Shown here: positions 44,437-56,155 of the stretch, one piece after another
Position numbering within the stretch: position 1 is the stretch's first letter
Layout of the letters: every line of letters starts with the position of its first letter
NCBI RefSeq assembly: GCF_016714285.1
Contig: NZ_JADJNN010000013.1
Location: 186,001-250,000 of the forward strand
Source of the DNA: Nannocystis sp.
GTDB taxonomy: Bacteria > Myxococcota_A > Polyangia > Nannocystales > Nannocystaceae
Length of the DNA: 64,000 nt
Direction of reading: 5' to 3'
Notes under the pieces: model-generated
What the model was told of the DNA's origin: nothing
What the model saw: only the letters and a program-made list of their open reading frames with translations
Database searches by the model: none
Translations under genes and position numbers: made by a program

Positions 44437-45570
44437 ATGAAGGTCAGCAGCCACTTCGACGGCGGCAACATCGAGATCGTCGACATCACCCGCCACGACG
44501 ACGCCCACCTGCAGATCCGCCGCGACAGCAACGGCGAATTCCTGCAGTGGTTCAACTTCCGCGTCAGCGAGGCCCAGGGCGTCGCCCTCACCCTGCACAT
44601 CGACAACGCCGGCGAGACCTCCTATCCGCCCGGCTGGAAGGGCTACCGCGCCGTCGCCACCTACGACCGCCAGCACTTCTTCCGCGTCCCCACCGACTAC
44701 GACGGCCAGCGCCTCACGATCCGCCACACCCCGACCCAGGGCAGCGTCTACTACAGCTACTTCGCCCCCTACTCGCACGAGCGCCACCAGGACCTCATCG
44801 CCCGCAGCCTCGCCGCCGCCCACGTCCACCACGAGCTGCTCGGCCACACCCTCGACGGCCGCGACATGGACCTCCTGACCCTCCACGCCCGCGGCGACAA
44901 CCCGAACCCCCGCACCTGCTGGATCATCGGCCGCCAGCACCCCGGCGAGACCATGGCCGAGTGGCTCATCGAGGGCCTGCTCGCCCGCCTCCTCGACCCC
45001 GAAGACCCCGTCGCCCGCGAGCTCCGTCGCCGCGCCATCTTCCACGTCGTCCCCAACATGAACCCCGATGGCAGCTTCCGCGGCAACCTCCGCGTCAACG
45101 CGGCCGGCGCCAACCTCAACCGCGAGTGGCAAAACCCCACCCGCGAGCGCAGCCCCGAGGTCCTGCTCGTCCGCCAGCGCATGCAGCAGACCGGCGTCGA
45201 CTACTGCCTCGATGTCCACGGCGACGAGGCCCTCCCCTACAACTTCATCGCCGGCCCCGACGGCGTCCCGTCGTTCACCAAGCGCCAGGAGGCCCTCCAG
45301 GCCGCCTACGAGCAGGCCCTCGCGCGCGCCAGCCCTGACTTCCAGACCGTCCACGGCTACGACCCGACCCCGCCGGGCCAGGCCAACATGACGATGTGCA
45401 CCACCTACTGCGCCGACCACTTCGACTGCCTGGCGATGACCCTCGAGCAGCCGTTCAAGGACACCGCCGACACCCCCAACGAGGCCGTCGGCTGGTCGCC
45501 CGAGCGCTGCCGCCAGCTCGGCCGCGCCAACCTCGACGCCCTCCTCGCCGTGATCGACAACCTGCGCTAG
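44437..45570 (+). CDS. M14-family cytosolic carboxypeptidase (CCP/AGBL-like)
   Basis: 377 residues from ATG 44437 (MKVSSHFDGGNIE). The N-terminal beta-rich domain (about 1-125) starts FDGGN and has WFNFRV and YPPGWKGYRAVATYD, characteristic of the cytosolic carboxypeptidase subfamily. The metallopeptidase domain has zinc ligands H168 and E171 in RQHPGETMAEW and H261 in LDVHGDEALPYNF, and the catalytic Glu337 in MTLEQPFK. Eukaryotic members remove Glu residues; bacterial ones probably process peptides with acidic tails. No signal is present, so it acts in the cytoplasm. A CCTGTCC half-site follows the stop (45573-45585). Confidence 0.92.
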   Translation: MKVSSHFDGGNIEIVDITRHDDAHLQIRRDSNGEFLQWFNFRVSEAQGVALTLHIDNAGETSYPPGWKGYRAVATYDRQHFFRVPTDYDGQRLTIRHTPTQGSVYYSYFAPYSHERHQDLIARSLAAAHVHHELLGHTLDGRDMDLLTLHARGDNPNPRTCWIIGRQHPGETMAEWLIEGLLARLLDPEDPVARELRRRAIFHVVPNMNPDGSFRGNLRVNAAGANLNREWQNPTRERSPEVLLVRQRMQQTGVDYCLDVHGDEALPYNFIAGPDGVPSFTKRQEALQAAYEQALARASPDFQTVHGYDPTPPGQANMTMCTTYCADHFDCLAMTLEQPFKDTADTPNEAVGWSPERCRQLGRANLDALLAVIDNLR

Positions 45571-45697
45571 CTAAAGGACAGGTCCGATGCGAGCCAGCTC
45601 TGCGTCTCCGCCATGGCTTCCCCGAGCTCGAGACAGTCGATCGCCACAGCTTCGGGCCTGAAGCGGGTAGCGGGCCGGGTCATCACGGCGCTGGCGA

Positions 45698-46555
45698 TCA
45701 CGCCAGCTGCTCGAGCATCGCCGCCGCGAAGCGATGCGCGTCGCCAGGCCAGCGCGCCGACACATAGCGGCCGTCGACCACCACGAAGCCCGGCCCCAGA
45801 TCGTCCGCGCGGTCGCGCTTGAAGCCGCCCGGCCCGACCACGTAGTCGCCCGACTCGCCGACCGCCGCCGCGACCTCGTCCTGCACGTAGGTCGAGTAGG
45901 TCCGGTAGTAGTCGCCGAGACGCTTGCGCGTCAGCTGCCACGCCAGTCGCTCCATCCGCCTCGGCAGCGCCGTGCTCGTGCGCCCGGCCAGCACCGACTG
46001 CTGCGTGCCCTGCCGCCGGCTGCGCGCCGCCAGCACCACGCCGTGACAGATCGCCCCGACCGGCCGACCGCTGGCGAAGAACTCGCCCACGAAGCCCTGC
46101 AGCAGCGCCGACTCGAGATACACCCGCATCCCCTTCGCGTGCCCGCCCGGCAGGATGATCGCGTCGAAGTCCGCCGCCCGCAGCTCGGCGTACGCCCGCG
46201 GCGCGCGAAACTCCGGCGACACCCGCATGCGCTCGTACGCCGCCCGCGCGCTGGCGTCAGCCCGCAGCCGCTCCGCATAACGACCGAGCCCCTCCCCCGT
46301 CAACATCCGATCGTCCGCCGCCGCGACCCCGCCCTCTGGCGTCGCAAACACCAGCGTCACCCCGTGCGCCGTCAGCTGCTGCCACGGCACCGCCGTCTCC
46401 GTCGGGTCGAAGCCCACGTGCGGCAGCGGCAGCAACACCCTGCGCCCCGCGACTCCATGCAGCCGCGGCTCGCCGACCACCGGCGCACGTACTCCCGCAC
46501 AACCCGCCACCGCAGCCAGACCACCAACAATCAGCGCCCGCCGCGAGAGATCCAT
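45698..46555 (-). CDS. DJ-1/PfpI-family protein with Tat-like lipoprotein signal
   Basis: 285 residues. The N-terminus MDLSRRALIVGGLAAVAGC combines a twin-Arg-like SRRALI and a lipobox, so it is likely exported and anchored. The DJ-1/PfpI fold follows: RVLLPLPHVGFDPTETAVPW, DFDAIILPGGHAKGM and the nucleophile elbow VGAICHGVV with its Cys. Most family members are cytoplasmic glyoxalases, chaperones or peptidases, so export is unusual. It resembles type-1 glutamine amidotransferase-like proteins found beside oxidoreductases. It is convergent with the M14 peptidase gene. Confidence 0.85.
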   Translation of the reverse strand: MDLSRRALIVGGLAAVAGCAGVRAPVVGEPRLHGVAGRRVLLPLPHVGFDPTETAVPWQQLTAHGVTLVFATPEGGVAAADDRMLTGEGLGRYAERLRADASARAAYERMRVSPEFRAPRAYAELRAADFDAIILPGGHAKGMRVYLESALLQGFVGEFFASGRPVGAICHGVVLAARSRRQGTQQSVLAGRTSTALPRRMERLAWQLTRKRLGDYYRTYSTYVQDEVAAAVGESGDYVVGPGGFKRDRADDLGPGFVVVDGRYVSARWPGDAHRFAAAMLEQLA

Positions 46556-46587
46556 CGCCCGCGCATCCTACTCGAGACGCCCGCCCC

Positions 46588-47121
46588 TCACCGATACGGA
46601 TTGACCGGCACCTGCAGCGCCGCCTCGACCCGCGCCAGCTCCCGCAGCACCGCCTCGAGCCGCTCGTCGAGGTTCTGCCGGCCGGCGCTGCGAATGTGGC
46701 CCCGCTCAAACGCACCGCCCTCGGCCGCGAGCGCCGAGCGGACAGGTCCCGCGCTCGCGCCCATCGCCTCCATGTCGCCGCGCTCGTGCGCCGGCAGGGC
46801 GTCGATCATCGCCAGCCACTCGCCGACCCCGCGGGTCGCCTCCATCAGCGCCGCGTCGACCGCCTCGAGGTCGTCCTCGGTGCGCGTCGGATCGGTCCGC
46901 AGGTACTCGCGGAGCGTGCGCAGCGGGCTCTCGAGCGAGATCCGCAGCGTGCGGGTCTCGCGGGCCACGCGGGCCAGCGCGCTGCTCAGGTGCGACAGCT
47001 GCAGCGGCGTCTCGCTGCTGCTCTCGAGGTAGCGACGCGCCTCTCGCTCCGCGCGCATCAGCCGGTAGAAGCCGAAGCCGGTGAGCAGCAGCACCATGCT
47101 GACGAGGAAGATCTCGACCAT
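46588..47121 (-). CDS. Small membrane-anchored coiled-coil protein beside formate dehydrogenase
   Basis: 177 residues. One membrane helix (about 2-20, EIFLVSMVLLLTGFGFY) is followed by a long heptad-rich region (RETRTLRISLESPLRTLREYL, AVLRELARVEAALQ). It starts 10 bases after the formate dehydrogenase stop on the same strand, so it is co-transcribed. It could tether the dehydrogenase to the membrane or be unrelated. A CCTGTCC half-site read as GPVRS lies inside (46740-46747). Confidence 0.6.
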   Translation of the reverse strand: MVEIFLVSMVLLLTGFGFYRLMRAEREARRYLESSSETPLQLSHLSSALARVARETRTLRISLESPLRTLREYLRTDPTRTEDDLEAVDAALMEATRGVGEWLAMIDALPAHERGDMEAMGASAGPVRSALAAEGGAFERGHIRSAGRQNLDERLEAVLRELARVEAALQVPVNPYR

Positions 47122-47131
47122 CGCCCGGGCT

Positions 47132-50029
47132 TCACTCGGCGGCGCCGAGACTGCTGGCGCCCATGTCCTCGACGCTGGCTCGCTCGACGCGCACGGCGCA
47201 GAACTTGAACTCGGGGATCTTCCCGAACGGGTCGAGCTCGTCGATCGTGAGCACGTTGGCGGCCGCCTCGCGCCAGCAGAACGGGATGAACACCGCGCCG
47301 CGGCCCGGCGAGCGGCTGCTCCGCGCCTTCAGCGTGATCGTCCCGCGCCGGCTCGTCACCGTCACCCAGTCCTCCTCGCCGAGCTCCAGCCTGCGCATGT
47401 CGTCCGGATGCATGTCGACGTGCGGCTCGCCCTCGATCGCGTCGAGCGCGACCGACCTGCGGGTCATCGTCCCGGTGTGCCAGTGCTCGAGCAGGCGCCC
47501 GGTCGTCAGCACCATCGGGTACTCGTCGTTCGGCAGCTCCGCCGCCGGGGCGAACTCCGCCGGCACCAGCTTGCCGCGGCCGCTCGGGAACTCGTGGTCG
47601 AACAGCACGATCGTCCCGTCCGAGTGCTCCGGGTCCGGGCAGGGCCACAGCTTGCCCTCGCGGCCCAGGTGCTCATACGTCAGCCCCGCGTAGCTATCGG
47701 TGAGCCCGGCGAACTCATCGAACACCTGGTCGACGCTCGCGAACTCGAAGCCGGGCGCGCCCATGCGCCGCCCGATCTCGCAGGTGATCTGCCAGTCGAG
47801 CCGCGCCTCGCCGGGCATCCGCAGCACCGGCCGGCCGATCTGCACCCGGCGGTCCGTGTTGGTGTAGGTCCCCGTCTTCTCGAAGAAGCTCGAGGCCGGC
47901 AAGATCACGTCGGCGAACTCGGCCGTCTCGGTGAGGAAGATGTCCTGCACCGCGAGGAAGTCGAGGGCCGCCAGCGCCTTGCGCACCTTCCCGGTGTTCG
48001 GGTCGCTGACGAAGGGGTTCTCGCCGAGGATGTACATCCCGCGCACGTCCCCGCGCAGCGCCGCGTGCACGATCTCCACCACCGTGAGCCCCGGCGCTGG
48101 GTCGATCGGCCGGCCCCACACCGCCTCGAAGCGGGCCCGCACCTTCGCGTCCTTCACCGACTGATAGTCGGGCAGCACCATCGGGATGAGGCCCGCGTCG
48201 CTCGCCCCTTGCACGTTGTTCTGCCCGCGCAGCGGGTGCAGCCCGGTGCCCGGGCGCCCGATCTGCCCGGTCATCAGCACCAGCGAGATCAGGCAGCGCG
48301 CGTTGTCCGTGCCGTGGGTGTGCTGGCTGATGCCCATCCCCCAGAAGCAGATCGCCGCCTTCGCCTGCCCCCACGTCACCGCGACCTCGACGATCTGCGC
48401 CGGCTCGACCCCACAGATGCGCGCCGCGATCTCCGGGCTGTAGTGGGCCACCGTCGCCTGCAGCGCCGCGAAGCCCTCCGTGCGATCGCGGATGAAGCCC
48501 TCGTCGACCAGCCCGCGGCGGATGATCTCGTGCATCACCCCGTTGAAGAAGGCCACGTCAGTGCCCGGCTTGATGCGCACGTAGAGGTGCGCGTGGTCGG
48601 CCAGCGCCGGCCGGTGGGGGTCGATCACCAGCAGCTTGGTGCCCCGCTTCGCCGCCTGCTTGAAGAAGGTCGCCGCGACCGGGTGGTTGCTGGTCGCGTT
48701 GGTCCCGGCCAGCAGCGCCACGTCGCTGTTCTCGACGTCGCGGAAGGTCGTCGACACCGCGCCCGAGCCGATCGTCTCCATCAACGCCGCCACCGATGAC
48801 GCGTGGCACAGGCGCGTGCAGTGGTCGACGTTGTTGCTGCGAAAGCCGACGCGCACCAGCTTCTGGAACAGGTACGCCTCCTCGTTGCTGCACTTGGCCG
48901 AGCCGAAGCCCGCCAGCGCCCGCGGCCCGCGGGTGTCGCGGATCTCCGCCAGGCGACGGGCCACCAGCGCCAGCGCCTCGTCCCAGCTCGCCTCGCGAAA
49001 GTGCGGCAGCACCTCGCGGTCGTCGACCAGCCCGCCCGGGCGCCGGCCCTTCTTCTGGCGCACCGCCGCTGACAGCGGCCCCTTCGGGTAGCTGCTGTCC
49101 TTGCGGATCAGCGGCACCGACAGGCGCTGCGCGTGCGAGGCGTAGTCGAAGCCGTAGCGGCCCTTCACGCACAGCCGGCGGTCCGAGACCCGGCTGTCGC
49201 GTCCGTCGATCCACGCGACCTTGTTGGCAGCCTCGTCGACGTGCGCCGTCACGCTGCAGCCGACCCCGCAGTAGGGGCACAGCGTCTCGACCTGCTTGAG
49301 CTGCGCCGCCGGGCGCAGCTGCGCCGCCAGCGGCTTGTTCACCAGCGCGTCGGTCGGGCACGCGTCCATGCACTCGCCGCACGACACGCAGCTCGAGCTG
49401 CCCATCGGCAGGTCGAGGTCGAACGCGATCTTGGTCGTATAGCCCTTGCCGCTGCGGGTCATCACCTCGTTGCTCTGCACCTCGTCGCACGCGCGGACGC
49501 AGCGGTCGCACAGGATGCAGCTCTGGTGGTCGACCCCGATCACCGGCGACGAATCATCGGCCGGGCGCCCCTCGCCGCGCGGCAGCCCGAGCGGTCCGGG
49601 TGCGTCAGCGCGGCCGTGGATCTCGAGCCCATAGCGCCCGGCCAGCGCGTGCAGGAGGTTGCCCGTCGGCCGCTCCTGCGTCGGCGTCGGCGGCTGGTCG
49701 GCGAGCAGCAGCGCCGTCAGCATCGCCCGGTGCCCCTCGATCGCCGGGCTCTGCGTCGTCACCTTCATGTTCGCCTCGCACGGCCGCACGCACGCCGCCG
49801 CCAGCACGCGTCCGCCGACGTCGACCACGCACATGCGACAGACCCCGACCGGGCGGTAGCGCGGGTCGTGGCACAGCACCGGGATCTCCACGCCGAGCGT
49901 CCGCGCCGCGTCCCACACCGTCGTCCCGGCCGGCACCGACACCGGCCGCCCGTCGATGACCAGCTCGACCATCAATTCAGCAGGCACCTCGGCGGTGGAC
50001 AGGACGGGAGGCGTGATCGCGTCGACCAT
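47132..50029 (-). CDS. Molybdopterin-dependent formate dehydrogenase, alpha subunit
   Basis: 965 residues, typical of the NAD- or ferredoxin-linked FdhF/FdsA-type alpha subunit. N-terminal 2Fe-2S domain (VLCHDPRYRPVGVCRMCVVDV, then AACVRPCE), a His/Cys cluster region, two 4Fe-4S motifs (CILCDRCVRACDEV and CVSCGECMDACP) and a further 4Fe-4S site CPYCGVGCSV precede the bis-MGD catalytic domain. The active-site residue is Cys in HCTRLCHASSV, not selenocysteine. It oxidises formate or reduces CO2. No beta or gamma subunit or FdhD is adjacent. A small membrane protein gene follows. Rubredoxin is divergently encoded, a possible but unproven electron partner. Confidence 0.93.
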   Translation of the reverse strand: MVDAITPPVLSTAEVPAELMVELVIDGRPVSVPAGTTVWDAARTLGVEIPVLCHDPRYRPVGVCRMCVVDVGGRVLAAACVRPCEANMKVTTQSPAIEGHRAMLTALLLADQPPTPTQERPTGNLLHALAGRYGLEIHGRADAPGPLGLPRGEGRPADDSSPVIGVDHQSCILCDRCVRACDEVQSNEVMTRSGKGYTTKIAFDLDLPMGSSSCVSCGECMDACPTDALVNKPLAAQLRPAAQLKQVETLCPYCGVGCSVTAHVDEAANKVAWIDGRDSRVSDRRLCVKGRYGFDYASHAQRLSVPLIRKDSSYPKGPLSAAVRQKKGRRPGGLVDDREVLPHFREASWDEALALVARRLAEIRDTRGPRALAGFGSAKCSNEEAYLFQKLVRVGFRSNNVDHCTRLCHASSVAALMETIGSGAVSTTFRDVENSDVALLAGTNATSNHPVAATFFKQAAKRGTKLLVIDPHRPALADHAHLYVRIKPGTDVAFFNGVMHEIIRRGLVDEGFIRDRTEGFAALQATVAHYSPEIAARICGVEPAQIVEVAVTWGQAKAAICFWGMGISQHTHGTDNARCLISLVLMTGQIGRPGTGLHPLRGQNNVQGASDAGLIPMVLPDYQSVKDAKVRARFEAVWGRPIDPAPGLTVVEIVHAALRGDVRGMYILGENPFVSDPNTGKVRKALAALDFLAVQDIFLTETAEFADVILPASSFFEKTGTYTNTDRRVQIGRPVLRMPGEARLDWQITCEIGRRMGAPGFEFASVDQVFDEFAGLTDSYAGLTYEHLGREGKLWPCPDPEHSDGTIVLFDHEFPSGRGKLVPAEFAPAAELPNDEYPMVLTTGRLLEHWHTGTMTRRSVALDAIEGEPHVDMHPDDMRRLELGEEDWVTVTSRRGTITLKARSSRSPGRGAVFIPFCWREAAANVLTIDELDPFGKIPEFKFCAVRVERASVEDMGASSLGAAE

Positions 50030-50130
50030 GGCGCCGCATCATAGCCCTGGCGCGGTCGCCCTTGGGCACCCCCGCGTGGCAGCCGGCGGGCTTTCTGGCG
50101 GCGCCCGGCCCGTGTACGATCGGGCCAACC

Positions 50131-50307
50131 ATGCCGAAGGCGCGTCGCTACCGCTGCACCATCTGCGAACACATCTACGACCCGGCCGAGGGCGACCCGG
50201 ACTCCGGCATCCCTCCGGGCACCGGCTTCGAGGATCTCCCGGACGATTGGGTCTGCCCCGACTGCGGCGCCATGAAGGCCGACTTCGAGCCGGTCGACGA
50301 CGATTGA
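50131..50307 (+). CDS. Rubredoxin
   Basis: 58 residues, the usual length. It holds the FeCys4 site: CTICEHIYDPAEGDP and CPDCGAMKADFEP (Cys pairs about 10/13 and 43/46). It carries single electrons to oxygen or peroxide reductases and alkane/fatty-acid hydroxylases. ATG 50131 gives the standard short N-terminus; the longer frame is not needed. It is divergent from the formate dehydrogenase gene and convergent with pirin. Confidence 0.95.
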   Translation: MPKARRYRCTICEHIYDPAEGDPDSGIPPGTGFEDLPDDWVCPDCGAMKADFEPVDDD

Positions 50308-50316
50308 GGCGCGCCT

Positions 50317-50334
50317 CCTGTCCTTTAGGCCAGG
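50317..50334. repeat. CCTGTCC motif spanning the 3' gap of rubredoxin and pirin
   Basis: cctgtcctttaggccagg lies between the two convergent stops and supplies the TAA of pirin from its centre on the minus strand. The arms pair imperfectly. Confidence 0.55.
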
Positions 50335-51029
50335 TCGAAGAGGAGGAACTCCGCGGTCGCCTCGCCGATCGCCGTGACCTCGACCCCGTCGGCCTGCTGG
50401 ATCGCCACCCCGTCGCCCGCTTGCAGCGTCGCCTCGCCGATCTTCAGCGCCCCGTGAGCCAGCTGCAGCCAGCCCTGGCGCCCGGCCGTGAAGCTGTGCG
50501 TGACCGTCTGCCCCGGCGCCAGCAAGCTCGCGTACACCGCGACATCCTGGTGGATCGTCACCGCCCCGTCGCGCCCGTCCGGCGCCGCGATCAGGCGCAG
50601 CTGCCCGGCCCGGGTCGCCGGCTCGAAGCGCCGCTGCTCGTAGCCCGGCGCCTCGCCGCGGCGCGCCGGCAAGATCCAGATCTGCAGGAAGTGCACGGCC
50701 TCGGTCTGCGAGTGGTTGAATTCGCTGTGGGTCACACCGGTGCCCGCCGACATGCGCTGCACGTCCCCCGGGCGGATCACCGACCCGGTGCCGAGGCTGT
50801 CACGATGCTCGAGCGCCCCCGCGAGCACGTACGACAGAATCTCCATGTCGCGGTGCGGGTGGGTCCCGAAGCCCTTGCCCGGCGCCACCCGGTCCTCGTT
50901 GATCACCCGCAGCGCGCGAAACCCCATGTAGCGCGCGTCGTAGTAGTCAGCGAACGAGAAGCTGTGGTGACTGTCGAGCCAGCCATGGTTGGCGTGCCCG
51001 CGGTCCTGCGATCTTCGGATGGTCAGCAT
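50325..51029 (-). CDS. Pirin-family protein
   Basis: 234 residues from ATG 51029 (MLTIRRSQDRGHANHGWLDS). The N-terminal cupin has the metal-site run SHHSFSFADYYD, FGTHPHRDMEILSYVLAG and GTGVTHSEFNHS, as in YhaK/pirin proteins. Bacterial pirins may act as quercetin dioxygenase-like enzymes or redox-sensitive regulators. It is convergent with rubredoxin, and both are linked to redox chemistry. It is not part of an evident operon. Confidence 0.92.
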   Translation of the reverse strand: MLTIRRSQDRGHANHGWLDSHHSFSFADYYDARYMGFRALRVINEDRVAPGKGFGTHPHRDMEILSYVLAGALEHRDSLGTGSVIRPGDVQRMSAGTGVTHSEFNHSQTEAVHFLQIWILPARRGEAPGYEQRRFEPATRAGQLRLIAAPDGRDGAVTIHQDVAVYASLLAPGQTVTHSFTAGRQGWLQLAHGALKIGEATLQAGDGVAIQQADGVEVTAIGEATAEFLLFDLA

Positions 51030-51261
51030 TCCGCTCGAGCCTGCCTCAAATCTCGGCCCCGCGGCGACACCCGGGCGCCCCCGCGAAGTCTGGCGCAAAG
51101 CCCCACGAGGCCCCCGGCAAAATTCCGCCGCAGACCCCGCGCGACCTGGCCTATGATGCTCCCCCTCCAGGTGGCGATGAAACCCCGGCAAGCGAACAGC
51201 AGGCGGTCGGCGCAGGTCGCCGGCCCGGCGACAGCGGCGAGCGCCGCCCACGGAGGCCGCC

Positions 51262-54191
<2,930 letters not shown>

Positions 54192-54319
54192 CACCTGACG
54201 CTCGTCGGCCCGCGCCGCAGCCCCGGCGAATTCCCGGCGTGCGTCGACGCCGATGGTCTCCACGCTCACGCCCCACCCGCGGCCCTCCCCCGCGACCCTG
54301 AGATATCCTGCGCCCGCGG

Positions 54320-55405
54320 ATGCCCCACCCCGACCGACCCACGCGCCCACGCGCCGACCCCAGAGCCCGTGACGACCGCCCCACGTCGGCCTCCGCTCCC
54401 CGCCGCGACGACGCCCGCGACCCTCAACCTCGCCAGGGCACCCGCGATCCTCAATCTCAGCGCGACGCCCGTCCCCCTCAACCTCAGCGCGACGCTCGTC
54501 CCCCTCAATCTCAGCGCGACGCCCGTCCCCCTCAACCTCAGCGCGACGCTCGTCCGCCTCAATCTCAGCGCGACGCTCGTCCCCCTCAACCTCAGCGCGA
54601 CGCCCCTCACCGCGACAGCGCCCGCAACACCCGCGACCCCCGCGACCAGGCTCGCCGCGACGAGCCCCGCGACGAGCCCCGCGCCGAGCTCAAGATCTGC
54701 GGCGTGAACGCCTGCCAGGCCGTCGCCGAGCACCGCCCCGACGACGTCCGCCGCGTGTACGTCCGTGAGTCCCTGCTGCCCGCCTTCGGCGCCTTCCTCA
54801 GGCGCTGCGCCGCCAGCCGGATCGCCTACCACGTCGTCGACGACGCCGAGCTGGCCAAGATCACCCAGTCGACCCACCACGAGGGCGTGTGCTTCATCGT
54901 CCGCGAGCGGGCCCCGGTCGCGCTGCCGGCCCTGCTCGCAGTCCCCGGCCCGCGCTGCCTGGTCTACCTCGACGGCGTCCAGAACCCGCACAACCTCGGC
55001 GCGATCGTCCGCGTCTGCGCCCACTTCGGGGCCGCCGCTGTGCTCATCGCCGGCAGCGACGGCGGCGTCTCCACCTCGATGCTGCGCACCGCCGAGGGCG
55101 GCGGCGAGTGGGTCGAGGTCCTCGGCGTCGAACCCGGCCCCGCGCCGCTGCTGGCCGCCCGCGCCGCCGGCTTCCGCCTCATCGCCACCGCCGCTCGCTC
55201 CCCGCAGGACCTCCACGCCCGCCGCCTCCCGCAGCGCACCCTCATCCTGCTCGGCTCCGAGAGCCACGGCCTCTCCCCCGCCCTCGCCCAGCTCGCCGAC
55301 GAGTCCGTCCGCATCCCCGGCACCGGCAAACTCGACAGCCTCAACGTCGCCTGCGCCTGCTCCGTCCTGCTCAGCGAGTACTGGCGAGCCCACCCCGCCG
55401 CCTGA
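54320..55405 (+). CDS. SpoU/TrmH-family RNA 2'-O-methyltransferase with repeat-rich N-terminus
   Basis: 361 residues. Residues 1-115 are disordered, very rich in Asp, Arg, Pro and Gln, and include six 9-residue repeats (RPPQSQRDA). From about 120 comes the substrate-binding part (ELKICGVNACQAVAEHRP) and the knotted SPOUT domain with its three motifs: LDGVQNPHNLGAIVRV, LLGSESHGLS and IPGTGKLDSLNVACACSVLL. It methylates a ribose in tRNA or rRNA; the exact site cannot be told. The charged repeat tail is unusual and may help RNA binding. Confidence 0.92.
   Translation: MPHPDRPTRPRADPRARDDRPTSASAPRRDDARDPQPRQGTRDPQSQRDARPPQPQRDARPPQSQRDARPPQPQRDARPPQSQRDARPPQPQRDAPHRDSARNTRDPRDQARRDEPRDEPRAELKICGVNACQAVAEHRPDDVRRVYVRESLLPAFGAFLRRCAASRIAYHVVDDAELAKITQSTHHEGVCFIVRERAPVALPALLAVPGPRCLVYLDGVQNPHNLGAIVRVCAHFGAAAVLIAGSDGGVSTSMLRTAEGGGEWVEVLGVEPGPAPLLAARAAGFRLIATAARSPQDLHARRLPQRTLILLGSESHGLSPALAQLADESVRIPGTGKLDSLNVACACSVLLSEYWRAHPAA
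54443..54604 (+). repeat. Six 27-bp tandem repeats within the SpoU gene
   Basis: Six consecutive 27-base units (cctcaacctcagcgcgacgc type) encode RPPQ[S/P]QRDA. Neighbouring units alternate Ser and Pro at one codon, so the array probably grew as a 54-base dimer. Confidence 0.75.
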
Positions 55406-55420
55406 CCACGCCGCACGACC

Positions 55421-56110
55421 ATGCCGCCCGCGCCCGCGCCCGCGCACCCCGTCCTCACCGACGAGCTCCTCGCCCTCGCCCTCGGCCCCGAACCGCCGCC
55501 CAGCCTCGAAGCCCGCGCCCCCCGCTGCTTCCACAGCGCCGCGCTCGAGCGCCTGGTCCGCGCCCACCCGGCCTCGCCCTACCTGCTCCACCTCCCGCTG
55601 CTCGGCCTCTATCTCTGGCGCGCCCACACCGACGGCCTCAGCCCCGCCGCGCTGCTCCTCTCGCTCGTCGCCGGCTGGCTGATGTGGACCCTCGTCGAGT
55701 ACTGGCTGCACCGCGCCTTCTTCCACATGCGCCCGAGCAGCCCGGCCCGGCGCGTCACCTCCTTCATCGTCCACCGCCACCACCACGTCGCCCCCAACGA
55801 CCGCGACCACCTGGTCGCCACCCCGCTCTACAGCCTCGGCCTCTTCGCCCTGCTCCTCGCCCTCTACACGCCGCTCGGCCCGGCCCGCTTCGCCTTGCTG
55901 GCCGGCAGCACGCTCGGCTACCTCGCCTACGAGGCCGCCCACTGGCAGATCCACCACGGCCGCCGCCGCGGCCGGGTCGCCCGCGCCCTGCGTCGGCATC
56001 ACCTCCGCCACCACTTCAGCGACCCCGCCCACAACTTCGGCATCAGCAGCCCGCTGTGGGACCTGGCGTTTCGCACATGGCGCTCAGGACCTGTCCGCGA
56101 GGACAGCTGA
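55421..56110 (+). CDS. Sterol desaturase / fatty acid hydroxylase family protein (FA2H-like)
   Basis: 229 residues with four hydrophobic helices. The eight or more histidines of the diiron site are in WLHRAFFH (about 101-106), VHRHHHVAPND (about 117-127), HWQIHH (about 169-174) and LRRHHLRHHFSDP (about 188-200). This layout is that of the FA2H/Scs7 branch, which 2-hydroxylates fatty acids. It begins 15 bases after the SpoU gene. The last five residues (PVRED) and the stop lie within a CCTGTCC hairpin, so the 3' end appears to have been replaced by or evolved with that motif. Confidence 0.9.
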   Translation: MPPAPAPAHPVLTDELLALALGPEPPPSLEARAPRCFHSAALERLVRAHPASPYLLHLPLLGLYLWRAHTDGLSPAALLLSLVAGWLMWTLVEYWLHRAFFHMRPSSPARRVTSFIVHRHHHVAPNDRDHLVATPLYSLGLFALLLALYTPLGPARFALLAGSTLGYLAYEAAHWQIHHGRRRGRVARALRRHHLRHHFSDPAHNFGISSPLWDLAFRTWRSGPVREDS

Positions 56111-56113
56111 GCG
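56081..56113. terminator. Two-tier hairpin made of a CCTGTCC motif, overlapping a stop codon
   Basis: Outer arms cgctcag and ctgagcg (7 pairs) enclose inner arms ctgtcc and ggacag (6 pairs) with a gcga loop and a three-base bulge. The TGA stop of the hydroxylase lies in the right arm (56108-56110). Confidence 0.7.
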
Positions 56114-56155
56114 CTTGTCCGCGAACACAGCCGCTGATACCCTGGCCTCCCTCGC

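Noticed and set aside
48800..48850. Selenocysteine in formate dehydrogenase
   Set aside because: The active-site position is an ordinary Cys codon in RLCHASS; no in-frame TGA is present.
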